From Dyadobacter luteus (GTDB lineage Bacteria; Bacteroidota; Bacteroidia; Cytophagales; Spirosomataceae): a stretch of 64,000 nucleotides of DNA. The DNA lies in the NCBI RefSeq assembly GCF_003383615.1, contig NZ_QNUL01000008.1, positions 1 through 64,000 of the forward strand, in the 5' to 3' direction. Each line of letters begins with the position of its first letter. The stretch's first letter is position 1. The notes under the pieces were generated by a model. The model saw nothing but the letters and a program-made list of their open reading frames with translations, made no database searches and was not told where the DNA came from. A program made the position numbers and the translations under genes. Shown here piece after piece: positions 9,901 through 17,783 of this stretch.

Positions 9901-10029
9901 GAAAATCCATTTATCTGGCACAAATACTCAGGAGGTTTTACGCCTGAAGCTGCCAACAATGAAGGTGGCGATTACGGTGGATATCCTCAGTCCAAAACCT
10001 ATTCAATCGGTATCAACCTGAATCTTTAA
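6913..10029 (+). CDS. SusC/RagA family TonB-linked outer membrane receptor
   Basis: This is the outer-membrane import channel of the PUL; it works with the SusD-like lipoprotein as a lid. The ATG at 6913 (1038 residues) begins directly at the signal peptide (MLKKAHRHLALF, cleaved after AVLAQ); in-frame starts at 6835/6838 would add about 25 polar residues. Next come a carboxypeptidase-regulatory-like domain (TITGKVTG to IDISLS), the linker VVVIGYGT, the TonB plug (RVRGTGSLNASNDPLYVVDGVP and SSAAIYGSRGSNGVVIITTKRG) and a 22-strand barrel closing with YSIGINLNL. The encoded length is normal and the frame intact. Oligosaccharide specificity is inferred from the neighbouring rhamnogalacturonan enzymes. 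Confidence 0.95.
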   Translation: MLKKAHRHLALFMICLLTAVTSQAVLAQTTITGKVTGAQGNEPLPGVNIIVKGTTTGTSTNVEGTYSINAPKDAVLQFSFIGYEPQEVQINGRTKIDISLSDDSKALSEVVVIGYGTSKRANLTGAAASLSAKDIEERPVSRLENALSGQLPGVDVQTTTGEPGAPLQIRVRGTGSLNASNDPLYVVDGVPVESLNGINPADVQTIDVLKDASSAAIYGSRGSNGVVIITTKRGVKGKPRIQFNMTQGVSKVEGRLDMMTPEQWIQQRKEGIDAAWVSRGVSQKKPYTANDPMSFRASELGISESNPNTTLMYDPKWAYGRDSLDYVDWQDAFFGNTGTLSNYQLSVNGGSDNITFNINGSYMDQKGVIINTNYKRATVRANIDAKVNKFIKVGLTLSPSVEWINGGGQVDGKDRQGMNAVQMPPVAPLGTGLYVGAQPNGTYPWSGRYVSPVAVLERTQADQTRNRLNTNIYLHATLAKGLQLQLTGGMDNTSQVSNSFVPTNATRDWASAPNEGYASSSDRQNLNSYRYLFQSTLNYNRSFGKHNLTGLLGYSVETTNGYGNRQNHTRLPNDWTNLFNQGSSTVSTSNITQDKTALLSYFARVQYDFNEKYLFSASLRRDGSSKFGSENRWGTFPAVSAAWRVSSENFMAGIDDITDLKLRASFGITGNNRIPNNAQFSLLGNSDYALGGAQQTGYAPSGFENTMLGWEQTSSYNFGVDFGILKNRLIVAADYYNRKTSELLLQAPVAAVTGFTRSWQNIGDIENKGFELSLNSKNTVGVFKWGTNFNLSYNRNRVLKLGYDNTPIPSGFSGLTSMIEVGQPIGYFKLYDAIGVYKNQAEVDANPRMSKTLVGDSQYRDVNGDGVIDENDRTNVGQPLPAFVYGLTNTFNYRNFDLTILTTAQTGGMIYSMIGRSIDRPGMGYLYNKLAIWENRWKSPEDPGDGMTPSINSTTGSYYDTRWLYSSDYIRVKNITFGYNVPKMKWFERARVYVSVENPFIWHKYSGGFTPEAANNEGGDYGGYPQSKTYSIGINLNL

Positions 10030-10088
10030 TCATCTGTTTTTAAGCTGAAGATTTAGTAAACATTTCTCCCGCATTCATTTTTGAGACT

Positions 10089-11570
10089 ATGAAAATCACA
10101 AAAATATTTCCATACCTGCTCACACTGGGTTTATCGGCAACGATGATTTCCTGCAGTGAAAGCATACTCGACATCACACCGCTGACCAACAATACCGCCA
10201 ACGATTTTTACAAAACAGAAGATCAGGTCAATCAGGGTGTACTGGCTATATACAATTCATGGCTGCCAGTTCCGGTGTCGTCCAACTGGTATCTGTCAGA
10301 AGTGCGTTCCGACAATACACACGAGATCGAAGGCGGAGCGCAGCGCGATTACAAAGAAGTTGGTAACTTCACCGCCTCATCGCAAACAGCCGCTTTCCAG
10401 ACTGCCTGGTCGCAGCTGTACAATGTTGTATATCGTTCCAACGTCGTTCTTTCCAAAGTAGAGGGTTTTGAATTTGCACGTGTGAATCAGTTCAAAGCTG
10501 AAGCACGTTTGTTCCGCGCTATGGCCTATTTCGATCTGGTTCGTTACTGGGGCGATGTGCCTTTGGTAGATAAGGTTCTTAGTATTTCCGAAGGAAAAAA
10601 TGCAGTGCGTACACCTGCTACTGATATTTATAAATTCATTGTAGACGATCTGACATTTGCAGCAGAAAACCTTCCTGAATCTTATGTGGCTGCTCAAAAA
10701 GGACGAGCTACCAAATATGCGGCCAAAGCTTTGCTGGGAAGAGTGTATCTTACAATGGCAGGCTACCCATTGAAACAAACTGATAAACTTGCTTTGGCTA
10801 AGAGCCAGCTGGAAGATGTGATGAAATCAAGTTCGCTATTCCCGGCACCCACGCTCTACCGCGATCTTTTCACCATCGCTAATAAGAATAAATATCACGT
10901 ATTCGAGATCCAGTATTTATCAGGAGGAAAAGGACTGGGTTCTTCTTTGCCTTCAGAAATGGCCTTCCAATTTCCATCTCAATGGAGTCCGTTTACAGGA
11001 GGATTTGAAGGAGAAGTAGAACCTGCATTGCTTGCTTCTTACGCATCAGGCGATGCAAGAAAACAGGCAACGCTTGACTCAGGCTATGTGGATACCAAAA
11101 CAGGGGCAACCTCTGGTCGTGTTCAGTTTACGAAGTTTCTTGAAAAAGGAGATCCGACTGTAACGAGCCGCAACGACTATGCCCGTAACTTCCCGATCGT
11201 GCGTTACGCAGATATATTACTTATGTATGCCGAAATCCTGAACGAAGAAGCTGCAACACCTCCGGCACTTGCGCTGCAAGCGCTGAACAAAGTACGATCT
11301 GATGCAAAAGTAGCGCCTGTTACACCAGCAACTAAAGCTGCTATGCGGCTGGCATTGGAAAACGAACGTCGATGGGAATTTGCTGGAGAAGGACTTCGTT
11401 GGTTTGACCTTGTCCGTACCGAACGTGCCATTCCGGTGATGACAGAGTTCTTCCGCTCCCATGACATTCCTTTGGCAAACGGCGTCACAAACCGCGATCT
11501 GCTGTTCCCTATTCCGCTGAACGAAATGCTTATTAACCCTGGTTTCTGGAAACAAAATGACGGGTATTGA
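10089..11570 (+). CDS. SusD/RagB family nutrient-binding outer membrane lipoprotein
   Basis: This is the surface glycan-binding partner of the SusC channel, 493 residues long. The lipoprotein signal ends at Cys22 (ATMISC), followed by the SusD N-terminal motif SILDITPL and the TPR-like helical scaffold (FKAEARLFRAMAYFDLVRYWGDVPL). The C-terminal RagB/SusD domain has FPIVRYADILLMYAEILNE, LENERRWEFAGEGLRWFDLVR and the terminal LFPIPLNEMLINPGFWKQNDGY pattern split across the last 25 residues. It starts 59 bp after susC and is followed by a strong terminator, so susC and susD probably form one transcript. Confidence 0.95.
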   Translation: MKITKIFPYLLTLGLSATMISCSESILDITPLTNNTANDFYKTEDQVNQGVLAIYNSWLPVPVSSNWYLSEVRSDNTHEIEGGAQRDYKEVGNFTASSQTAAFQTAWSQLYNVVYRSNVVLSKVEGFEFARVNQFKAEARLFRAMAYFDLVRYWGDVPLVDKVLSISEGKNAVRTPATDIYKFIVDDLTFAAENLPESYVAAQKGRATKYAAKALLGRVYLTMAGYPLKQTDKLALAKSQLEDVMKSSSLFPAPTLYRDLFTIANKNKYHVFEIQYLSGGKGLGSSLPSEMAFQFPSQWSPFTGGFEGEVEPALLASYASGDARKQATLDSGYVDTKTGATSGRVQFTKFLEKGDPTVTSRNDYARNFPIVRYADILLMYAEILNEEAATPPALALQALNKVRSDAKVAPVTPATKAAMRLALENERRWEFAGEGLRWFDLVRTERAIPVMTEFFRSHDIPLANGVTNRDLLFPIPLNEMLINPGFWKQNDGY

Positions 11571-11601
11571 TATTGAATAATGTAGACTACAGTAGTGCAT
11601 T

Positions 11602-11639
11602 ACGGAGCCGGGAGAATTTTTCCGGCTCCGTTTTATTTT
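11602..11639 (+). terminator. Rho-independent terminator after susD
   Basis: A 10-bp GC-rich stem (11602-11611 with 11622-11631, ACGGAGCCGG and its complement) is followed by TTTTATTTT. It separates susCD from the catabolic and enzyme genes of the same locus. Confidence 0.85.
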
Positions 11640-11750
11640 CGATGTAATGGCAACACAGGAGACCACAGGTAGGACTAATGTATTGCATACTTTAACTTTA
11701 CTTTTCAGGCTTCTGAGCTATTAAACTTGAAAACCTTTACCCCAAATACC

Positions 11751-12065
11751 ATGAAAAGAGCCGCTTTTAAAATGAACCTGAATCCGGGTCAGGCAGAAGA
11801 ATACAAAAAACGCCATGATGAATTATGGCCTGAGCTGAAAAAACTATTGAAAGACAACGGGATCAGCGATTATTCTATTTTCCTGGATGAGGAAACAAAT
11901 ATTCTATTCGCAGTACAGAAGCAAGATGGGTCAGGATCGTCACAAGATCTTGGAAGTACAGAAATCGTGCAGAAGTGGTGGGCATATATGGCTGAAGTGA
12001 TGGAAACGAATCCGGATAACTCGCCGGTGAGCGTTCCGTTGACGGAGGTATTTCATATGGAGTGA
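11751..12065 (+). CDS. rhaM: L-rhamnose mutarotase
   Basis: This small cytosolic enzyme interconverts the alpha and beta anomers of L-rhamnose, feeding rhamnose isomerase. The ATG at 11751 gives 104 residues, exactly the length of E. coli RhaM; the upstream ATG at 11727 would add eight residues. Family features are present: EEYKKRHDELWPEL with the conserved His near residue 21, YSIFLDEETNILFA, the paired Trp in VQKWWAYMAEVM and NPDNSPVS near the end. Its presence supports a rhamnose-containing substrate for the locus. A terminator lies between it and susD, so it may begin a second transcript. Confidence 0.9.
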   Translation: MKRAAFKMNLNPGQAEEYKKRHDELWPELKKLLKDNGISDYSIFLDEETNILFAVQKQDGSGSSQDLGSTEIVQKWWAYMAEVMETNPDNSPVSVPLTEVFHME

Positions 12066-12403
12066 GGAGTTAGTTGGGACACAGAAAACACTGTATACCA
12101 GAATCACGCAAAGAAGGGAAGATTAAACGAAGGTCACGAAGATTTTGCTTAGCGTGAAATTAAAAATGACACAGAGAACCACAGAGTTCAAAGGAGATTC
12201 ACAGAGAATAAATCATCCTCCGTGCTACTCTTTTTTATCTCAGTGAAACTCTGTATAAATAACAATGCGAACATCTTAACGCCTTTGCGTGAAATTAAAA
12301 ATGACACAGAGAACCACAGAGTTTAAAGGAGATTCACAGAGAATAAATACCCTCCGTGCTCCTCTTTTTTATCTCAGTGAAACTCTGTGTAACCTAAAAA
12401 AAT
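12066..12403. repeat. Intergenic region with two direct copies of a 106-107 bp repeat
   Basis: Copies lie at 12152-12258 and 12287-12392, offset by 135 bp and differing at only a handful of positions and one indel. Each copy contains CACAGAG repeated several times and, at its end, the complement CTCTGTG; in copy 2, 12315-12324 pairs with 12380-12389 (10 bp). Outside the copies, CACGCAAAG at 12105-12113 is inverted at 12283-12291. The second copy ends 11 bp before the lyase start codon. Similar cacagag-rich elements are known to recur in intergenic DNA of many environmental bacteria. No ORF of note is present. Confidence 0.85.
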
Positions 12404-14263
12404 ATGACTAGAAAAATATTAACCTCCCTGCTCCTCTTATGCACACTGTTCTCTGCAACTGCTCAGCGACAGATGGAGCGTTTGAATCGGGGATTGGTTG
12501 CGATTAAGGGAGAAAATAATCAGGTTTATATAGGCTGGCGGTTGTTGGGCACCGATCCCGCCGACATAGCTTTCAGTCTGTATAGAGGGAAAGTCAAAAT
12601 CAATAAAACACCGATTACCGCATCTACGAACTATGTGGATATGAATCCTTCTGAAGAGATTTATACCGTAAAAACAGTCATTAGAGGAAAAGAACAAAAA
12701 GTCAGTGAATCTGTTTCTCTGAGCCAAAATCCTTTTATTTCTATTCCCCTTTCTGCACCCGCCGAAGGCATAACACCCAAAGGTGATACCTATACATACA
12801 ATGCCAACGACGCCAGTGTCGGTGATCTGGACGGGGACGGAGAATATGAAATTATACTTAAATGGGATCCTTCCAATGCCAAAGACAATTCACAAAGAGG
12901 GTATACAGGCAACGTGTATATAGATGCTTATAAACTAAATGGCACCCGACTTTGGCGTATTGATCTTGGAAGAAATATACGTGCAGGAGCGCACTATACT
13001 CAATTTATGGTATATGATTTTGATGGTGATGGCAAGGCGGAAATCATTTGTAAAACTGCAGATGGAACCACCGACGGAACCGGAAAGACAATTGGTGATG
13101 CCAAAGCAGATTTCCGTAACGAGACGGGTTATATCCTCTCAGGTCCGGAATACCTCACGGTTTTTGAAGGCATTAGCGGAAAAGCATTGGATACCCAGGA
13201 ATTTTACCCGAAACGGGATATTACAGTTGGCGACAATCCTACTCCCGAACAAATGAAAACCGGCTGGGGCGACAACTATGGCAATCGTATAGATCGCTAT
13301 GTATCTGCGGTGGCCTATCTGGATGGCAAAAAACCAAGCTTCATCGCCGGGCGCGGGTATTACACCCGATTGGTACGGGTCGCCTGGGATTTCAGAAATG
13401 GCAAGCTACAACGTCGCTGGATATTCGACAGCAATGAGGCTTCTAACCAAAACTATGCAGGAATGGGAAACCATAGTATGACAGTAGGCGACGTGGACGG
13501 AGACGGAAAAGACGAGATCATCAACGGTTCCAGCGTGATTGATGATGACGGCAAAGGATTGTACACAACAGGACTGGGACATGGAGATGCGCTGCATATG
13601 ACCGACATGGATCCTGACAATCCCGGAATGGAAATTTGGCAGTCGTACGAAGAGGCAAAAAAGTACGGACAATATGGACTTAGACTGCTTGACGCAAAAA
13701 CCGGAAAGACACTTTGGGGTGTAGATGGTGGCGGTAAAGATATCGGTCGCGCTATGGCATCTGATATTGACCCAACGCATCCCGGATATGAATATTGGGG
13801 ATCTGTAGGTGGTCTGTATAATAGCAAAGGAGTCGAGATTTCTTCAACCCGCCCTTCCTCTATCAACTTTGCAATATGGTGGGATGCCGACCTCACAAGA
13901 GAACTTCTTGACAAGAATCGTATCGACAAATGGGATTATCAGAGCCAGACTACAAAAAACCTGTTTACCGCGGAAGGTTTTACATCTAACAACGGTACTA
14001 AAGGGACACCCGCACTTAGTGCTGATATCCTGGGCGACTGGCGTGAGGAGGTTATCTGGCGGAAGGAAGACAATACGGAATTACGCATTTATACAACCAC
14101 AATTCCTGCAGTAAATCGTATACCGACACTCATGCATGATGCTCAATACCGGGTTGCTGTTGCCTGGCAAAATTCTGCCTACAACCAGCCACCACATCCC
14201 TCTTTCTTCTTGGGCGAAGGCATGAAAACCGTTCCGAAACCGAATATTAAAACAAATAAATAA
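12404..14263 (+). CDS. Rhamnogalacturonan lyase, polysaccharide lyase family 11
   Basis: This secreted 619-residue enzyme cleaves the rhamnosyl-galacturonosyl backbone of rhamnogalacturonan I by beta-elimination, as YesW and YesX do in Bacillus. A signal peptide of about 20 residues ends at SATAQ. A short N-terminal beta-sandwich domain follows (MERLNRGLVAIK, YIGWRLLGTDP), then the eight-bladed propeller. Calcium-binding DxDxDG loops are visible as DLDGDGEYE, DFDGDGKAE and DVDGDGKDE. Other family patterns include YDFDGDG, HYTQFM, GNHSMTVGD and LSADILGDWREEVIWR. The length matches the family and no C-terminal type IX sorting domain is evident. It leads a run of three enzyme genes. Confidence 0.94.
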   Translation: MTRKILTSLLLLCTLFSATAQRQMERLNRGLVAIKGENNQVYIGWRLLGTDPADIAFSLYRGKVKINKTPITASTNYVDMNPSEEIYTVKTVIRGKEQKVSESVSLSQNPFISIPLSAPAEGITPKGDTYTYNANDASVGDLDGDGEYEIILKWDPSNAKDNSQRGYTGNVYIDAYKLNGTRLWRIDLGRNIRAGAHYTQFMVYDFDGDGKAEIICKTADGTTDGTGKTIGDAKADFRNETGYILSGPEYLTVFEGISGKALDTQEFYPKRDITVGDNPTPEQMKTGWGDNYGNRIDRYVSAVAYLDGKKPSFIAGRGYYTRLVRVAWDFRNGKLQRRWIFDSNEASNQNYAGMGNHSMTVGDVDGDGKDEIINGSSVIDDDGKGLYTTGLGHGDALHMTDMDPDNPGMEIWQSYEEAKKYGQYGLRLLDAKTGKTLWGVDGGGKDIGRAMASDIDPTHPGYEYWGSVGGLYNSKGVEISSTRPSSINFAIWWDADLTRELLDKNRIDKWDYQSQTTKNLFTAEGFTSNNGTKGTPALSADILGDWREEVIWRKEDNTELRIYTTTIPAVNRIPTLMHDAQYRVAVAWQNSAYNQPPHPSFFLGEGMKTVPKPNIKTNK

Positions 14264-14319
14264 AGCTGTCAGCCATCAGCTCATAGCCTTCTACTACTCG
14301 TAAATTTCAACCTGTGAAA

Positions 14320-15108
14320 ATGAAAACCAACATCATTCGTCTTTCAATATTTTCCCTTTTCTGTGTAGTCGTGCTGGCGGCGAGCATCAAACCAAAACCT
14401 GTTCAATTATTCCTGATTGGCGACTCTACGGTAAGAAATGGATCAGGCAAGGGCGCCGACGGACTTTGGGGATGGGGAACGGTATTGCCCGAACTGTTTG
14501 ACACAACTAAAATCAAAATTCACAATCATGCGATCGGAGGTCGGAGCAGCCGGACATTCGTAACAGAAGGACGTTGGGAAAAGGTATTGGCGCAACTGCA
14601 GCCTGGCGACTATGTGCTCATGCAATTCGGACACAACGATGGTGGCGCAATCAATGACACCACCCGTGCCAGAGGTTCTATTAAAGGCATTGGAAATGAA
14701 ACTGAAGAGATTGACAATCTGATGACCAAAAAACATGAGGTTGTTTACACCTACGGACATTACATGCGTAAGTACATTGACGAAGCGAAAGCAAAAGGCG
14801 CTATTCCCATTGTATGTTCGCCTGTTCCTCGTAATATCTTCAAAGATGGTAAAATTGAAAGATCCGAAGGAAGCTATAGGTTGTGGTCCAGGCAAGTTGC
14901 ACAAACGAATGGTGCAGATTTCATCGACCTGTTTGAACTGATCGCAAAAAGATACGATGCCATGGGTCCAGAAAAAGTACAGGCTGACCTCTTTACAGCA
15001 AAAGATCACACGCACACAACTGAAGCTGGTGCAAGGGTAAATGCGCAGGAAGTAGCAGCGGGAGTTAAGGGATTGAAGAAAAATAAGTTAAAGAAGTATC
15101 TAAAGTAG
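14320..15108 (+). CDS. Rhamnogalacturonan acetylesterase, SGNH hydrolase (CE12-like)
   Basis: This exported esterase removes acetyl groups from galacturonate in RG-I so that the lyase can act. The ATG at 14320 (262 residues) is preferred over a GTG two codons upstream. A hydrophobic signal segment precedes the catalytic domain. SGNH blocks are visible: FLIGDSTV with the nucleophile Ser near residue 36, the block II Gly in IGGRSSRTF, QFGHNDGG with the oxyanion Asn, and KDHTHTTEAGA supplying the Asp and His of the triad. The gene starts 56 bp after the PL11 gene and is followed by GH105, consistent with one transcript. Confidence 0.92.
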   Translation: MKTNIIRLSIFSLFCVVVLAASIKPKPVQLFLIGDSTVRNGSGKGADGLWGWGTVLPELFDTTKIKIHNHAIGGRSSRTFVTEGRWEKVLAQLQPGDYVLMQFGHNDGGAINDTTRARGSIKGIGNETEEIDNLMTKKHEVVYTYGHYMRKYIDEAKAKGAIPIVCSPVPRNIFKDGKIERSEGSYRLWSRQVAQTNGADFIDLFELIAKRYDAMGPEKVQADLFTAKDHTHTTEAGARVNAQEVAAGVKGLKKNKLKKYLK

Positions 15109-15195
15109 CATTTGGCAGAGGGTTCGGGGCAAAGAGCGCGAAGATATTACTTGATGGTTCTTTTTGTGAAACCAAAAAACACAAACGAAAACACA

Positions 15196-16344
15196 ATGAA
15201 CAGACGGAATGCACTCGGGTTATTGCTGGCAGGTGGTGCCGCTATACAGACAACCTGGGCTTTTGGAAAAAACTCGGAAGCATCTAAAATTGATAAAAAG
15301 AAAATCCTGAAAACACTCCGCCTCACCAACGACTACTTTGTCAAGAAATGGCCGGACACAGGTAAATCGATCGTTACAAACAGGGAACGTCCCAGTAACA
15401 TCTGGACGCGCGGCGTTTATTACGAAGGGTTAATGGCGCTCTATACGGTTGATAAACAGCAGTCCTATATCGACTATGCCATATCCTGGGGCGAGAATCA
15501 TAAATGGGGACTACGTAACGGGATCAAAACCCGTAACGCCGATGACCAGTGCTGCGGACAAACATATATTGATCTCTACCTGATGGATAAAAAACCGGAA
15601 AGGATCAGAGATATAAAGGCATGTATTGATCTGATGGTGAATTCTGAACAGAAAGATGACTGGTCGTGGATTGATACCCTGCAAATGGCGATGCCTGTTT
15701 TCACACAATTGGCGATCATCTACAACGATGACCGTTATTACGAGAAAATGTTTGATCTCTACAACCACACAAAAACCATTCATGGCGGCAACGGATTATT
15801 TAATCCCAAGGAAGGTCTGTGGTGGAGAGATAAAGATTTCGTTCCACCATATAAGACGCCTGGCGGTAAAAATTGCTATTGGTCACGCGGAAATGGCTGG
15901 ATTGTAGCCGCGTTGGTACGTGTGCTGGATATTATGCCAAAGAATGCACCTCACCGCGACGAATACGAAAAGATGCTTCTTACCATGCTGGAAGCGCTTT
16001 TACCATGGCAGCGGAAGGACGGATACTGGAATGTATCTCTGACAGACGAAACAGACTTTGGAGGAAAAGAAGTGACTGGTACTTCTTTGTTCATCTACGG
16101 AATGGCATGGGCAATTCGTAAGGGTCTCGTAAAAAGCAGCAAATACGAGCCAGCCATCACCAAAGCATGGAATGCCATGGTTTCGGAATGCGTTCATGAC
16201 AACGGATTTTTAGGATTTGTGCAGGGAACAGGAAAAGAACCGAAGGATGGTCAGCCCGTGACGTATGACAGCATGCCGGATTTTGAAGATTTCGGTTTGG
16301 GATGTTTTCTGTTGGCAGGAGTGGAAATTTATAAAATGAAATGA
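15196..16344 (+). CDS. Unsaturated rhamnogalacturonyl hydrolase, glycoside hydrolase family 105
   Basis: This enzyme hydrolyses the unsaturated uronate left at the non-reducing end by the lyase, like YteR and YesR of Bacillus. The ATG at 15196 (382 residues) gives an export signal with paired arginines (MNRRNALGLL, hydrophobic to WAFG); the frame is open upstream to 15112 but only via a TTG. The (alpha/alpha)6 barrel shows RNADDQCCGQTY at 113-123, WIDTLQMAMP with candidate catalytic Asp160, WSRGNGWIVAALVRVL and a Trp/Gly-rich C-terminus. It ends the forward part of the PUL, and a bidirectional terminator follows. Confidence 0.93.
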   Translation: MNRRNALGLLLAGGAAIQTTWAFGKNSEASKIDKKKILKTLRLTNDYFVKKWPDTGKSIVTNRERPSNIWTRGVYYEGLMALYTVDKQQSYIDYAISWGENHKWGLRNGIKTRNADDQCCGQTYIDLYLMDKKPERIRDIKACIDLMVNSEQKDDWSWIDTLQMAMPVFTQLAIIYNDDRYYEKMFDLYNHTKTIHGGNGLFNPKEGLWWRDKDFVPPYKTPGGKNCYWSRGNGWIVAALVRVLDIMPKNAPHRDEYEKMLLTMLEALLPWQRKDGYWNVSLTDETDFGGKEVTGTSLFIYGMAWAIRKGLVKSSKYEPAITKAWNAMVSECVHDNGFLGFVQGTGKEPKDGQPVTYDSMPDFEDFGLGCFLLAGVEIYKMK

Positions 16345-16373
16345 TATTGACATAAGTGGATCGTTCATAAATC

Positions 16374-16407
16374 AAAAAAACCGTCGCGCGATCGTGACGG
16401 TTTTTTT
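16374..16407. terminator. Bidirectional terminator between GH105 and GntR genes
   Basis: An 8-bp stem (16381-16388 with 16393-16400, one G-U) around a 4-nt loop is flanked by A7 and T7 tracts, so it can serve both convergent genes. Confidence 0.85.
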
Positions 16408-16427
16408 ACACGATAAGTAAAAATATT

Positions 16428-17519
16428 TTACAGAGACCCTCTTCTGATCATAAAAAATGGGTTTTTGACACGCAGCTGCTGCTTATTCATGATGAGTGTC
16501 GCAGCAGTTCTGCCCATTTTCTCGAAGTCAGTAGTAATGACCGTAATTTCAAGTAACTCTTTTAAAGTGGTTTCGTTAAAAGATATAATTCCGACTTCCT
16601 CTCCGATTTTATATGACGACAGCCTTGCCTTTTTAACCAGCTCAGCCAACTCTCCCTCCTCCACAACGATATAGGCTGTACGCGGTTCAATTTCCGGCAC
16701 TCGGTTCTTAATGGCAAACTCTTTTTTATAATTAATACAATAATTTCGGAATCCACGGATGATCTCTTTGGGATAATTACCTATTTCAGGAAATATCAAT
16801 ACCAGATTATCATATTTCTGAATCAAATCGTTAGCCTCTTCCAAAGCGCCAAAAATATCTTTATCAAAACTCTGGTGCACACTGCTAATCTCCTGTTGCA
16901 AAGCCGGCATATCACGATCCAGCAATACCAGTTCGGAGGCAGGAATGCGTTTCAATATATTCGTATAATCTTCTTCCGAATCCGAATCTGTATTAAAATG
17001 GGGCATGATCACATATCTGTTATACTTCCCCAGATTCTTTTCCATAATCTCCCTGAATTTCAACACACTACCATGGTGAATTTCCAGATCAACCGTAGCC
17101 GACTCACCCAGCGTTTTCAGAAAAGAATAATAGATAATCTTCTTGTAAGAACTTAGTTTATTAAACACCAAAAGTATACGCTCCTTGCTGTCTTTCACTG
17201 CCTGCACATAGTATCCCTTTCCCTGTACGGCCGATATATATCCCAGATTTCGGAGTTCTCTATACGCTTTCTCTACCGTATCACGCGCCAGCTGGTATTC
17301 CGCACTCAGCTCGCTGATAGAGGGAAGCTGAACGCCTTTCGCCAAAACGCCAATCTCGATATCAGTTTTGATAGAATGGACAATTTGCCTGTACTTAGGC
17401 ATCTGATCACGGGGATCAAACTGCATGTGAAACAGACCGTCACGTTCCGGTACATACACATGCTGAAAAACAAAATCCTTGTTATCTAACTTTGTTCCGA
17501 CACCCGAATATCCATTCAT
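16428..17519 (-). CDS. GntR-family regulator with LacI-type sugar-sensing domain
   Basis: This is a 363-residue transcription factor. The GntR winged helix spans about residues 40-108 (MPKYRQIVHSIK, LPSISELSAEYQLARDTVEKAYREL, GYISAVQGKGYYV). A periplasmic-binding-protein-like effector domain follows, ending with GEEVGIISFNETTLKELLEITVITTDFEKMGRTAA, a pattern of LacI/ribose-binding folds. An internal ATG at 17426 (MQFDPRDQMPKYRQ) is an equally plausible start. Placed inside the RG-I locus, it is the best local candidate for the PUL regulator, probably answering to a mono- or disaccharide; that role is inferred from context. Hybrid two-component or sigma/anti-sigma PUL regulators are absent here. 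Confidence 0.88.
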   Translation of the reverse strand: MNGYSGVGTKLDNKDFVFQHVYVPERDGLFHMQFDPRDQMPKYRQIVHSIKTDIEIGVLAKGVQLPSISELSAEYQLARDTVEKAYRELRNLGYISAVQGKGYYVQAVKDSKERILLVFNKLSSYKKIIYYSFLKTLGESATVDLEIHHGSVLKFREIMEKNLGKYNRYVIMPHFNTDSDSEEDYTNILKRIPASELVLLDRDMPALQQEISSVHQSFDKDIFGALEEANDLIQKYDNLVLIFPEIGNYPKEIIRGFRNYCINYKKEFAIKNRVPEIEPRTAYIVVEEGELAELVKKARLSSYKIGEEVGIISFNETTLKELLEITVITTDFEKMGRTAATLIMNKQQLRVKNPFFMIRRGSL

Positions 17520-17720
17520 GAGCTTATAAACTTAATTGAATTTTTCTGTGAATTAACGTTCATCAGCGGAAAGGCCTCCGAAAGAAACGTAATGAATATT
17601 AGCCAATTAAGAATAGAAAAAATGCAATTAGAAAGGATTTATTAATGCACACGTTATCGGGAACGTTGCCAAAAAGGAGAAAAGCCGTGATAATTTATTA
17701 TAATTTCGTGGTAATATGAT

Positions 17721-17749
17721 ATAAGCCGAAGCGAAGTGCCCCGGCTTAT
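17721..17749 (-). terminator. Hairpin terminator after the sialidase-fold gene
   Basis: An 8-bp perfect stem, ATAAGCCG (17721-17728) with CGGCTTAT (17742-17749), lies 35 bp downstream of the stop on the minus strand. The following minus-strand sequence is A/T-rich but has no uninterrupted T tract. Confidence 0.55.
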
Positions 17750-17783
17750 CAGTAATAGTAGTTATATTATTAGAAGACTATGC

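Noticed and set aside
12152..12392. Possible CRISPR array
   Set aside because: Only two copies of a long repeat, about 106-107 bp each, separated by 28 bp. CRISPR repeats are 23-47 bp with equal-sized spacers and several units, and no cas gene is nearby.
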